Of a stretch of 64,000 bases of DNA, positions 37,209 through 46,942 are shown piece after piece. Position 1 is the stretch's first letter. The number at the start of each line of letters is the position of its first letter. A program made the position numbers and the translations under genes. The notes under the pieces are model-generated. The model ran no database searches. It was not told where the DNA came from and worked only from the letters and a program-made list of their open reading frames with translations. Origin of the DNA: Solen grandis (Eukaryota > Mollusca > Bivalvia > Adapedonta > Solenidae); the NCBI GenBank assembly GCA_021229015.1, contig CM037788.1:45094714-45158713 (forward strand), in the 5' to 3' direction.

Positions 37209-38603
37209 TTTTTAGCTCACATGAGCACAACGTGCTCAAGGTGAGCTTTTCTGATCGCCTTTTGTCCGGCGTCCGTCGTCCGTCGTCCGTGCGTGCGTCC
37301 GGCGTCAACAATTGCTTCAAACAACATCTCCTCCTAAACGGCTTGGCCAATTTGAAAAATATTTTGCAGGAATGTTCCTTGGATGAAGCTCTACTAAAGT
37401 TGTATAAATGGTTCTGGTCCATCGCATAATTAGGTCACAGGAGCTAAAAATAGATTTTAAAAATGAAAATTTAAAAAATCTTCTTCTCTGAAACCACAAG
37501 GCCTAGCCTTTTGATTTTTGGTATGTAGCATGATCTTATGACTCTCTACCAGGATTGTACAAATTATGACCCTGGGGTCAAAATTGGCCCCGCCCCAGGG
37601 GTCACTTGATTTCACATAGGCTAATATAGGAAAAACTTGAAAAAATCTTCTTCTCCGAAACCACAAGGCCTAACCTTTTGATTTTTGGTATGTAGCATCA
37701 TCTTATGGGCCACTACCAAGATTGTACAAATCATAGCCCTATGGTGATAAATGACCCCGCACCAGGGGTCACTTGTTTTACATAGAGTTATATAGAAAAA
37801 TCTTAAAAAATCTTCTTCTATGAATCCATTAGGCCTAGAGCTTAGATATTTGGTATGTAGCATCATCTTATGGGCCACTACCAAGATTGTACAAATCATA
37901 GCCCTATGGTGATAAATGACCCCGCACCAGGGGTCACTTGTTTTACATTATATAGTTATATAGGAAAATCTTAAAAAATCTTCTTCCATGAATGCATAAG
38001 GCCTAGAGCTTAGATATTTGGTATGAAGCATCATCTTATGGGCCACTACCAAGATTGTACAAATCATAGCCCTATGGTGATAAATGACCCCGCACCAGGG
38101 GTCACTTGTTTTACATAGAGTTATATAGGAAAATCTTAAAAAATCTTCTTCCATGAATGCATAAGGCCTAGAGCTTAGATATTTGGTATGAAGCATCATC
38201 TTATGGGCCACTACCAAGATTGTACAAATCATAGCCCTATGGTGATAAATGACCCCGCACCAGGGGTCACTTGTTTTACACAGAGTTATATAGGAAAATC
38301 TTAAAAAATCTTCTTCTATGAATCCATAAGGCCTAGAGCTTAGATATTTGGTATGTAGTAGCATCTAATGGTTCATTACAAAGATTTTCAAAGTCTTGGC
38401 CCTACGGTGATAAATGACCCTGCGCCCAAGTCTTCTCTGAAACCATATGGCCCATTGCTTAGATATTTGGTGTGTAGTATTGTCAGGGGTAAAATGTTTT
38501 AGATTAAGTTATATCAGAATCCTTGTCTGTTTAAAAACCTTGACATCAGTTGAAGCAATGGTACTCAGGTGAGCGATTCAGGGCCATCATGGCCCTCTTG
38601 TTG
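37209..38603 (-). mobile_element. Family D tandem-repeat element, complete
   Basis: Reverse orientation. The hairpin 3' module is at the left (37214-37246, AGCTCACATGAGCAC ... GTGCTCAAGGTGAGCT), followed by GTCCGTCGTCCGTC motifs. About six 150-160-bp units follow (TCTTCTTC.ATGAA.CCA.AAGGCCTA, TATTTGGTATG.AGCATC, ACCAAGATTGTACAAATC, GACCCCGC.CCAGGGGTCAC). The 5' module closes it at 38565-38603 (CTCAGGTGAGCGA, GGGCCATCATGGCCCTCTTG). The core is unrelated to families A, C and E but the ends are the same. Confidence 0.85.
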
Positions 38604-38714
38604 ATTAGTAAACATGTTCCAAATTTATCATAGATGAAATTACTTTTTGTTCTACCTACATATACACAGATGTGATGGCAACCATAAACGTTGTAAGTCC
38701 TTGGGTGTAATGCT

Positions 38715-39027
38715 TTTATTAACACTCTATCCACCTATGAAGTTTCAAGTTGATAGCTCAAATACTTTTGGAGTTACGCTCCGGACAAAAATTTGGGACG
38801 GACGGAAGTTCTTACATTCAGCCTTTACGTGGCCACCCTATTGTTCTCTATTGTTTTCATAGTCATGTAAAAGAAAATAGCCACATAAAAGCTATGCGGA
38901 ATGAATAGGATCAAAGAGAATTTACTGTTAGCTATTGTTCTCATAGCCACATAAAGGCTGAATGTAAGCACGGACAGACGGAGACCATTACCATATCCCT
39001 CCACCTTCGGCAGGGGGATAAAAATTA
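38715..39027 (+). mobile_element. Family G element interrupted by a 157-bp MITE
   Basis: Family G unit (TCTATCCACCTATGAAGTTTC, TTACGCTCCGGACAAAAATT, GACGGACGGA) up to 38810, then the inserted MITE, then the rest of the G end (ACGGACAGACGGAG ... CCCTCCACCTTCGGCAGGGGG). Confidence 0.7.
38811..38967. mobile_element. 157-bp MITE with 23-bp TIRs
   Basis: The left end CTTACATTCAGCCTTTACGT continuing to GGC and the right end read inward match at 22 of 23 positions. Internal sequence also pairs partly (ATTGTTCTC / CATAGCCACAT). Non-coding. Superfamily unassigned; no unambiguous target duplication. Confidence 0.75.
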
Positions 39028-39544
39028 GGTGTATGACACTGACTTTCCTGTACAGAAGTACAGGTGAGCTGATCACTACAGATATATTCTAACAGTTTTA
39101 TTCAAATAATTGTATGTGGTAAAAATTTCAAACCATACCATATACCTAAAAAATTCTCTTCTTGGCCCTCCGTAGTCCTCCCCTATTTCTCCGCTGAACT
39201 TGACATATAGCCTGGTCTTTAAATTAAGAGATTTTCTGCTAAGTGCTCTGAGAGAACTCTCTAAAACATTTTTCCGAAAGACAATTATTTTTGTGTATCA
39301 CTTAAAACTGCAGTCTTTTGGAAATCTGATAAGAGTCCTTCCAAGTTGCATGCGGTGTCGGCTTCCTCAACAGGTCGCCTGCAAAAAAGGCAGATATATG
39401 TGTTTAAGAACCATATCTTAGGAAGCCATGGCAAAAGACTCTTCCCATGTTTTTGTGGTAAGGATACTGCTCAATACAACACATCAGTAAACTGAATAGC
39501 TTTCATCAAGTGTTATAAGTTGCAATAAGCTGTGACCTGCCCTA
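39028..39544. other. Intergenic, no gene seen
   Basis: No coding or repeat signal recognised. Confidence 0.4.
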
Positions 39545-40097
39545 TGCAACCAGGTTGGATCAAAAAGTAGGTCAGTAGGTCAAATCTTAGAACAATCTTG
39601 TTTACACACCAGAGGCCACAATTTTGATCCAATCTTTCTCAAACTTGGTCAGAATGTTTGTCTTGATGATATCTTGAACCCTTTCGAAAATGGGTCAAGT
39701 TGGATCAAAAAGTAGGTCAGTAGGTCAAATCTTAGAAAAATCTTGTTTACACACTAGAGGCCACAGTTTTGATTCAATCTTCCTCAAACTTGGTCAGATT
39801 GTTTGTCATGATATCTCGAACCAGTTTGAAAATGGGTGGGGCTAGACAGAAGAGTAGGTCAGTAGGTCAAATCTTAGAAAAATCTTGTTTATACTCTGAG
39901 GGCAACATTTTTGGTCCAATCATCCTCAAACTTCGGCAGAATGTTTGTCATGATGATATCTTTTGTGGATGTGGTCAGAAAATTCCTGAACATTGTTTCA
40001 CCTCATCATCTTTATTCTTAAGCAATCTGTTTTGTACAGGCAATGAATGATACTTTTCTCAGGAGAGCGATCTAGGGCCATCTTGGCCCTCTTGTTA
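39545..40097 (-). mobile_element. Family A element, 5' part, reverse orientation
   Basis: Three diverged family A units in reverse (AGTAGGTCAGTAGGTCAAAT, CTTAGAA.AATCTTGTTTA, AGAGGCCACA.TTTTGAT, CTCAAACTTGGTCAGAATG) end in the 5' module (CTCAGGAGAGCGATCTAGGG, CATCTTGGCCCTCTTGTT). The hairpin 3' end is missing. It abuts the broken 3' end of the zinc-finger gene. Confidence 0.75.
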
Positions 40098-40156
40098 AGT
40101 AATCTAATGACGGTTCTAACTTTTGTTCTGGCATTGTCCAGGTCTTTCACTCTTTG

Positions 40157-42980
40157 TTAGTTTTCTTCGCCTAAGCGGTATAACATGGACTTGGCAAACT
40201 CCTGAATGAGCGCATCGTTTTTACATAACAGTTGTATTCCTGGGTTAGCGGTCGTTTCCTTCATTCCATTAAAAAATGTTTCCAACAAGGCATCTTCTTC
40301 GTTCATCTCCTTTAGAAATGGCGATAACATTACTTTTGCATCACGGCAAAAATTCTTTGTGGAAGGTTGTTTATCCGTTGGTTTCAAACGACAGTTATTG
40401 ATATGAAGCCATAAAGTGTCTTTCAAATAGAACCCCAAACAAAATTCGCATGGCAAAAATTCCGCTGCTGTATACTTTTCCTTCTGTTTGCTGTTTGGTC
40501 TCCTTGCAACAACTAATTGCCCCTCGCCGTTTTCGATTACATGTCGAATAGGTATAAAAGTGATGTTGTTATTGTATAATAAGTGGCAAAAATCTATCTC
40601 ATTTAAACGTGAGTGAAAAACCTACTTTTGTATTATGTGCGAAATTTCCTCTGATTTCAAGTTCTATCAGCAGAGTCTTGCGCATCTCCGATTCAGGGGC
40701 AGACAGTATAATCTTTTTTACAAGTGCCTCGTCGGAATGAATATTGATGTAGTGTGGTGCAATTTTTGAAGTAAATGCACGTTTGCAATATAGACAGTAA
40801 TTTATTTTTCTGTAGTCTCGATTTCCATTATCCTTTTTAGTGTATGTTGGCACGGTAACTGAAAAGATAGGAATAATATGCTATCAGGACAATGATTTTT
40901 TTTTAAAACATATACTTTACTAAATATCTTTTTTTTCATAATTCATTTAAACACGTAAAATTAATTTCTTAATTTCATATTTAAAATGATAAACTTTCGT
41001 CATTTTCGTCTTAAGACTGGTGTAAATATATGAAATATATGGGTTTCCGTATTCATCATAAATTAAATTTCTAAGAAATGTCATAGTTTTATGTACTTTT
41101 AACAAGTTGTCACAAAACCTTACCGTTCAGCATTTGACGTATGTATGCTTCATCAATATGCACAAACTTATTGCGGTTTGCTTCACCTTTTTTATATGCG
41201 TCTGTTGCTATTCGTCCTGTTAATTGAAATAAGTTAACAATTAACACGCATTACACATAAAGCACCGTTTATTACATACCTTTAGGTTAATAGACGACCT
41301 TTTAAGACTAAATAAACGATGAAGTATTACAATCTGGTCTGAAAAGAAATTAATTTTGAGTTTTAAGAGAATGTTACAGCATCAACGGAGTTGTTTTGAT
41401 ATTTTGAAAGGGTTTATAACCAAACTAATCGTACACTCAAACTACCGAGTACTTTGCTATCATAAATACCTTGATTCTTGGTTTCACCATCACCATTATC
41501 ATCTTCTTCGTCGGTTTTATTTTTATTACCATCTATAAGATAGTAATAGATGTTAAAAAATGTCATTTCTTTTATCCCTTGAAATGTCAAGCGAATATAT
41601 TCAGACATTTCGTCGGGCAAAACTAAATTAACATAATGTGATAGGAAAGACAAATTTTGTTCCAACAGAAATTCACAATATTCTTGTTATTATTACTTGG
41701 TATCTAATGTGCATATTTCAATAATAGTAGAACAGTTCACAATTATGAGATTTTTACCACTGCTAGGAGGTAGGTAGTCGGAATCATCATCTGTATCATC
41801 TTCATCTACAAAAATAAAATTTAATATACATAATATAAAGTATTTATTTCGGGCATTCTATTTTTCACCAGTTGTAATTGAAACTGAATAACATCAGTTT
41901 ATATATATTAAAGCGATGTTCAAAGAAAATATACTGCAGACATGGTCAAGTTTTAGGGCACCATCATGACAAAATGGCCCACCCACACAAAGAAAAATGT
42001 TTAAGTGAAGTATCGATCGAAACTTACCTGAAGCGTTATTTTCACACATCGTTGCTATGTAAGTGTTTCTTGTGTTATTTACTGCACTATCCTGATACGC
42101 GTTTGCGAAGACTGGAACACAGTTTTTAAGTACTTTTATTGGACCATAAGTATAAAATCAAACACCCGTAAAATTACATCAGTGTAGGTCCTTATTTACG
42201 ATTTGGATAAATGCTATATGTAGATATAGTGCTAGAATTACATTCAAAACACCATCTTTTCGATAAATCTGAAGTTTTAGATGGTACATTAAAATACAAT
42301 TTGACTGTCTTTGACATAGGTGATTACGTTAATACAAAAACGATATTACTTATCAAGAAAAAATATATTGTTTCTGATTCCGTCAATGGTAATTTATCCA
42401 AGAACGCCGTGTGTTGACACATAATATATTTACCTTTACTTAATGGAATACAACTGTGCTCAGCGTGTTTCATCCAGGTCATCATCTTTAGAATGCCAAA
42501 ACAATGCATATTTTAATTGATTCTCACTTCCAGCAGCCTAAATCTTTCACTTATCTATTCATATTGTTTTTAAAACTTTATTTAGCATTCTTTTGAAAAA
42601 TAAATCACAAGTTACAATTAAATTTTATATAGAGCATTCTATATTTAGTGTACCAGTGCTAGAGGGTATAAAGTCGGAATCGCCATCTTCGTTTTCTTCC
42701 TCTAAAAAACAAAATAAACGAAAACGCCATATAAATTTGAAAATCAAGGATATATGAATATCAATAGAATCATCAATGATTTTATGTAAGTTTTAATGTA
42801 AATTATGCAAAAACTTGATTTAGAATAAACGAATTCTAACATTCTGTCATGTAAAATATCACCAAATTGTTCATATGGTCAACGTATAGGTAAAGGATAG
42901 GTTGTATCTATGTTTTAAAACGCAATATTTACGTTTTGCTTATCAAACCGTACCTGTGTCACTGTCAGAAAATTCACTTG
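40157..42980 (-). CDS. Multi-exon zinc-finger gene, 5' incomplete, 3' broken
   Basis: Reconstructed minus-strand exons: 42954-42980, 42654-42701, 42028-42054 (weak), 41758-41805, 41470-41532, 41124-41216, then 40858 down to about 40640 and a continuation 40585-40157. Each internal exon has AG/GT borders and phase 1-1. The joined product has acidic Ser/Asp linkers (DSDFIPSST, DSDYLPPSS), a basic segment (RIATDAYKKGEANRNKFV), a C2H2-like finger (YCLYC ... H-x4-H), a GNFAHN motif, a QLVVARRP strand and a second finger (PCEFC ... LWLHINNC). Many fish and invertebrate uncharacterised proteins share this finger-GNF.HN-RRP-finger order, often ahead of a tyrosine-recombinase-like domain (from memory, unverified). 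Breaks: frame change near 40585-40645, stop TAA at 40157-40159 with the frame continuing beyond. No start codon found. Confidence 0.6.
41758..41805 (-). CDS. Acidic 48-nt micro-exon, copy 2
   Basis: Acceptor TTTTTGTAG, 48 nt, donor GTAAAA; phase 1-1, coding DEDDTDDDSDYLPPSS. Its last 28 nt align with the exon at 42654-42701 (GATTCCGACT then a P/S tail), and both are exactly 48 nt, which argues for exon duplication. Confidence 0.65.
42441..42492 (-). pseudogene. Decayed third acidic micro-exon
   Basis: Between AAAG and GTAAAT lies 52 nt whose 3' half reads AEHSCIPLSK in the frame that ends in phase 1, matching the D-S-D-x-I-P-S-S pattern of the two 48-nt copies. The 5' half (DDDLDETR) is in a different frame, so an indel has broken it. 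Confidence 0.4.
42654..42701 (-). CDS. Acidic 48-nt micro-exon, copy 1
   Basis: Acceptor TTTTGTTTTTTAG, 48 nt, donor GTACAC; phase 1-1, coding EENEDGDSDFIPSST after the shared first base. Adding or skipping it preserves frame. Confidence 0.65.
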
Positions 42981-43060
42981 CTTTACTGGAGCATTATATA
43001 CCCATTGCTTTACTCTTACACACAGTCATTGGCCCTGTGAAACAGATAATGAACATTTTT

Positions 43061-43518
43061 AGTCCCCTACCGGTGTTCACACCGGAGGGGACTATAGGTT
43101 TGCCCTCCGTCTGTCCGTCCGTCCGTCTGTCCGTCTGTGCGTCCGTCTGTCCGCTCAAATCTGGATCCCGCGATAACTTAATAACTAAGCAAGCTAACTT
43201 GATGAAACTTGGTATATGACTAGATGGCAATGTGTAGATTATGCACGTCGTTTTATTTTTGTTCTTCGACTAAAATTGTGGTTGCTATGGTAACGGAAAT
43301 AGTGAAAATATGGTAAAAAATGGGATCCCGCGATAACTAAGCAAGCAAACTTGATGAAACTTGGTATATGACTAGATGGCAATGTGTAGATTATGCACGT
43401 CATTTTATTTTTGTTCTTCGACTAAAATTGTGGTTGCTATGGTAACGGAAATAGTGAAAATATGGCAAAAAATGGGATTGATTACCATATTGAGTCAAGG
43501 TGGAGCCGGTAGGGGACT
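43061..43518. mobile_element. Family F: 458-bp MITE with 13-bp perfect TIRs and tandem core
   Basis: AGTCCCCTACCGG at 43061-43073 and its exact complement CCGGTAGGGGACT at 43506-43518. A second short palindrome (CCGGTGTTCACACCGG) is at the left end, followed by a CCGTCTGTCCGTCCGTC tract. The core is two ~125-bp direct repeats (GGGATCCCGCGATAACT ... GTATATGACTAGATGGCAAT ... GGTTGCTATGGTAACGGAAA). It lies just upstream of the most 5' visible zinc-finger-gene exon. Confidence 0.85.
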
Positions 43519-43920
43519 TTATGTGTTGCATACAACACCAGTTACTTGTATTTTGTAAAATGCATTATTGAAATTTCTAGTTGAGGTGGTAAATTTTACA
43601 CATCTTAAAAAAAGTCATTCATTGAAACGGATAACAGCAACACAAAAACATGGTATTTTAAAGAAGTAATATATGTTGAACTCTTAATAAGGGACAAATA
43701 CAAAATCCGCAACTTGCATTGATTCTAAATTCTACAATTTATATGTATAGATACATGTAAATGTATCACTTATATTCTGAGTTATGGGGCGAAATATATG
43801 AACCATATATGCCCCGCTTTTTACAAATATAAAACAAACATGTTTCTTTTGAATGATAAATGTTTTCATAAAAAACTTATGGGTTATAAAACGGAATATT
43901 GACAGTACAAGATAACCAGT
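43519..43920. other. Intergenic, no gene seen
   Basis: A+T-rich; a missing 5' exon of the zinc-finger gene could lie here but none was recognisable. Confidence 0.4.
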
Positions 43921-44721
43921 TTTTAGCTCACCTGAGCACAAAGTGCTCAAGGTGAGCTTTTGTGATCGCCCTTCGTCCGTCGTCAACAATTTGCTTTAAA
44001 GGCCTTGGGTGAGGCTCTACAAAAGTTGCTAAAATAAAGTTGATCCATGAAGAACTCTGGTTGCCATGGTTACAAAAAGAAAAATAATTTGAAAACTTTA
44101 AAAATCATCTCCTTCAAAACTACTGGCCAGATTTCAAAATAATTTGGTACAGATGTTCCTTGGGTCAACCTCTACCAAAGTTGCTAAAATTATTCCGATC
44201 CGTAAAAAAACATGGCCGCCAGGGGCGGGGCTTATTTGCCTTATATGTATATAGAGAAACCTTTAAACAACATCTCCTCTGAAACCACTGCACAGAATTT
44301 GATTAAACTTGGCAGGGATGATCCTTGGGTCAACCTTCACAAAAGTTGCTAAAATAAACTTGATCCATATAGAACTCTGGTTGCCATGGCAACAAAAAGA
44401 GAAAAAAAAGAAAACTTTAAAAATCATCTTCTTCAAAACTACTGGCCAGATTTCAAAATAAATTGGTACAGATGTTCCTTGGGTCAACCTCCACCAAAGT
44501 TGCTAAAATTATTCCGATCCGTAAAAAAACATGGCCGCCAGGGGCGTGGCTTATTTGCCTTATATGTATATAGAGAAACCTTTAAACAACATCTCCTCTG
44601 AAACCACTGGACAGAATTTGATTAAACTTGGCAGGGATGATCCTTGGGTCAACCATCACAAAAGTTGCCAAAATAAACTTGATCCATGTAGAACTCTGGT
44701 TGCCATGGCAACAAAAAGAAA
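43921..44721 (-). mobile_element. Family C tandem-repeat element, reverse copy
   Basis: The 3' hairpin module comes first (AGCTCACCTGAGCAC AAA GTGCTCAAGGTGAGC, with CGTCCGTCGTC), then about two and a half family C units in reverse (CTTGGGTCAACCTC, AAAAACATGGCCGCCAGGGG, CTCTGGTTGCCATGGCAAC). It joins head-to-head with the forward copy at about 44722. Confidence 0.85.
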
Positions 44722-46063
44722 CAAGAGGCCCATGATGGCCCTAAATCGCTCACCTGAGATAAATAGGTTGACCCAAGGAACATCTGTACCAATTTATTTT
44801 AAAATCTGGCCAGTAGTTTTGAAGAAGATGATTTTTAAAGTTTTCATATTTTTTTTCTTTTTGTTGCCATGGCAACAAGAGTTCTATATGGATCAAGTTT
44901 ATTTTAGGAACTTTTGTGAAGGTTGACCCAAGGATCATTCCTGCCAAATTTAATCAAATTCTTTCCAGTGGTTTCAGAGGAAATGTTGATTAAAGTTTTC
45001 CCTATATACAGATAAGGCAAATAAGCCCCGCCCCTGGCGGCCATGTTTTTTACGGATCGGAAAAATTTTAGCAACTTTGGTAGAGGTTGACCCAAGGAAC
45101 ACCTGTACCAATTTATTTTAAAATCTGGCCAGTAGTTTTGAAGAAGATGATTTTTAAAGTTTTCATTTTTTTTTAATTTTTTTTTTGTTGCCATGGCAAC
45201 CAGAGTTCTACATGGATCAAGTTTATTTTAGCAACTTTTGTGAAGGTTGACCCAAGGATCATCCCTGCCAAGTTTAATCAAATTCTGTCCAGTGGTTTCA
45301 GAGAAGATGTTGTTTAAAGGTTTCTCTATATACATATAAGGCAAATAAGCCCCGCCCCTGGCGGCCATGTTTTTTTACGGATCGGAATAATTTTAGCAAC
45401 TTTGGTAGAGGTTGACCCAAGGAACATCTGTACCAATTTATTTTAAAATCTGGCCAGTAGTTTTGAAGAAGATGATTTTTAAAGTTTTCATTTTTTTTTC
45501 TTTTTTGTTGCCATGGCAACCAGAGTTCTACATGGATCAAGTTTATTTTAGCAACTTTTGTGAAGGTTGACCCAAGGATCATCCCTGCCAAGTTTAATCA
45601 AATTCTGTCCAGTGGTTTCAGAGGAGATGTTGTTTAAAGGTTTCCTTAAATACATATAAGGCAAATAAGCCCCGCCCCTGGCTGCCATGTTTTTTTACGG
45701 ATCGGAATAATTTTAGCAACTTTGGTAGAGGTTGACCCAAGGAACATCTGTACCAAATTATTTTGAAATCTGGCCAGTAGTTTTGAAGGAGATGATTTTT
45801 AAAGTTTTCAAATTATTTTTCTTTTTGTAGCCATGGCAACCAGAGTTCTTCATGGATCAACTTTATTTTAGCAACTTTTGTAGAGCCTCACCCAAGGAAC
45901 ATTCCTGCCAAGTTTCATTAAATTATGTCCAGCGGTTTCAGAGGAGATGTCGTTTAAAGAAAATTGTTGACGACGCACCACACACGACGCACATCGCACG
46001 ACGACGGACGACGGGTGATCACAATAGCTCACCTTGAGCACTTCGTGCTCAGGTGAGCTAAAA
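44722..46063 (+). mobile_element. Family C tandem-repeat element, forward copy, complete
   Basis: The 5' module ACAAGAGGCCCATGATGGCC / CGCTCACCTGAG is followed by about four ~300-bp units (GGTTGACCCAAGGAACATCTG, CTGGCCAGTAGTTTTGAAG, GTTGCCATGGCAAC, CCCCGCCCCTGGCGGCCATG). The GACGACGGACGACGGG tract and the hairpin at 46026-46059 close it. All ORFs inside are repeat translations. Confidence 0.9.
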
Positions 46064-46824
46064 AGAAACGAGGGCCAAGATGGCCCTGTGTCGCTCACCT
46101 GATTAAGATGGCTGTGTTAGGCAAAATGACAAAAAATCTGGCATCTAAAGTGTTTTTCTAACATTTGAGTAAGTGGCCTACATTTTGATGCTACCTGAAT
46201 TTACCTGGTGACCTAGTTTTTGACCCAACATAACCCAATTTCGAACTCATCCGAGATATCATGTAGACAAACATCCTGACCAAGTTTCATGAAGATTGGG
46301 TTAAAACTGTAGCCTGTAGAGTGTTCACAAGATTTTTCTAAGATTTGACCTGGTGACCTAGTTTTTGGCCCCACATGACCCCCACATGACCCAATTTTGT
46401 ATCATCAGAGATATCATGTAGACAAACATCCTGACCAAGTTTCATGAAGATTGGGCCAAAACTGTGGCCTCTAGAGTGTTCACAAGGTTTTTCTAAGATT
46501 TGACCTGGTGACCTAGATTTTGACCCCACCCCACATGACCTATTTACAAACCCATCCGAGATATTATGTAGACAAACAACCTGACCATGTTTCATGAAGA
46601 TTGGTCCAAAACTGTGGCCTCTAGAGGGTTCACAAGGTTTTTCTAAGATTTGACCTGGTGACCTAGATTTTGACCCCACATGACCCAATTTCGAATCATC
46701 CGAGATATCATGTAGACAAACATCCTGACCAAGTTTCATGAAAATTGGGCCAAAACTGTGGCCTCTAGAGTGTTCACAAGGTTTTTCTAAGATTTGATCT
46801 GGTGACCTAGAGGGCAAACAAAGT
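46064..46824 (+). mobile_element. Family A half of a chimeric A/E element (left of Harbinger)
   Basis: The 5' module (GAGGGCCAAGATGGCCCTG / CGCTCACCTGATTAAG) is followed by four family A units. At about 46810 the sequence switches from A (GGTGACCTAGA) to E (GGGCAAACAAAGT), where the Harbinger insertion begins. The remaining E units are at 54372-55248. Confidence 0.8.
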
Positions 46825-46861
46825 GGGTAGACTTCATTCACACAGTACGGCGTACGCCGTT
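46825..46861 (+). repeat. Harbinger left TIR and subterminal palindrome
   Basis: About 15 of the first 17 bases match the right end. ACGGCGTACGCCGT (46848-46861) is a perfect palindrome and a likely transposase-binding site; related CGGCG motifs continue to about 46920. Confidence 0.9.
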
Positions 46862-46942
46862 TTAGTAATCGGCGTGGGCCGGTCATGTGACTAAAAATAA
46901 GCCGGGTACATGCGAAACAAGTGAAACCGGCACATTTGTAAT

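Noticed and set aside
37457..38364. Overlapping minus-strand ORFs with repeated HTKYLSSRP peptides
   Set aside because: Family D repeat units in frame by chance; boundaries coincide with the repeat units, not with splice or start signals.
37209..38603. CRISPR-like array
   Set aside because: Direct tandem repeats with no unique spacers, eukaryotic context and transposon-type ends.
42902..43230. Ser/Val/Cys-rich ORF and its antisense
   Set aside because: Generated by the CCGTCTGTCCGTC tract of the family F MITE.
44263..45591. ORFs sharing NHLLQNYWPDFKINWYRCSL on both strands
   Set aside because: Family C repeat translation; the same peptide recurs on both strands because the element is present as an inverted pair.
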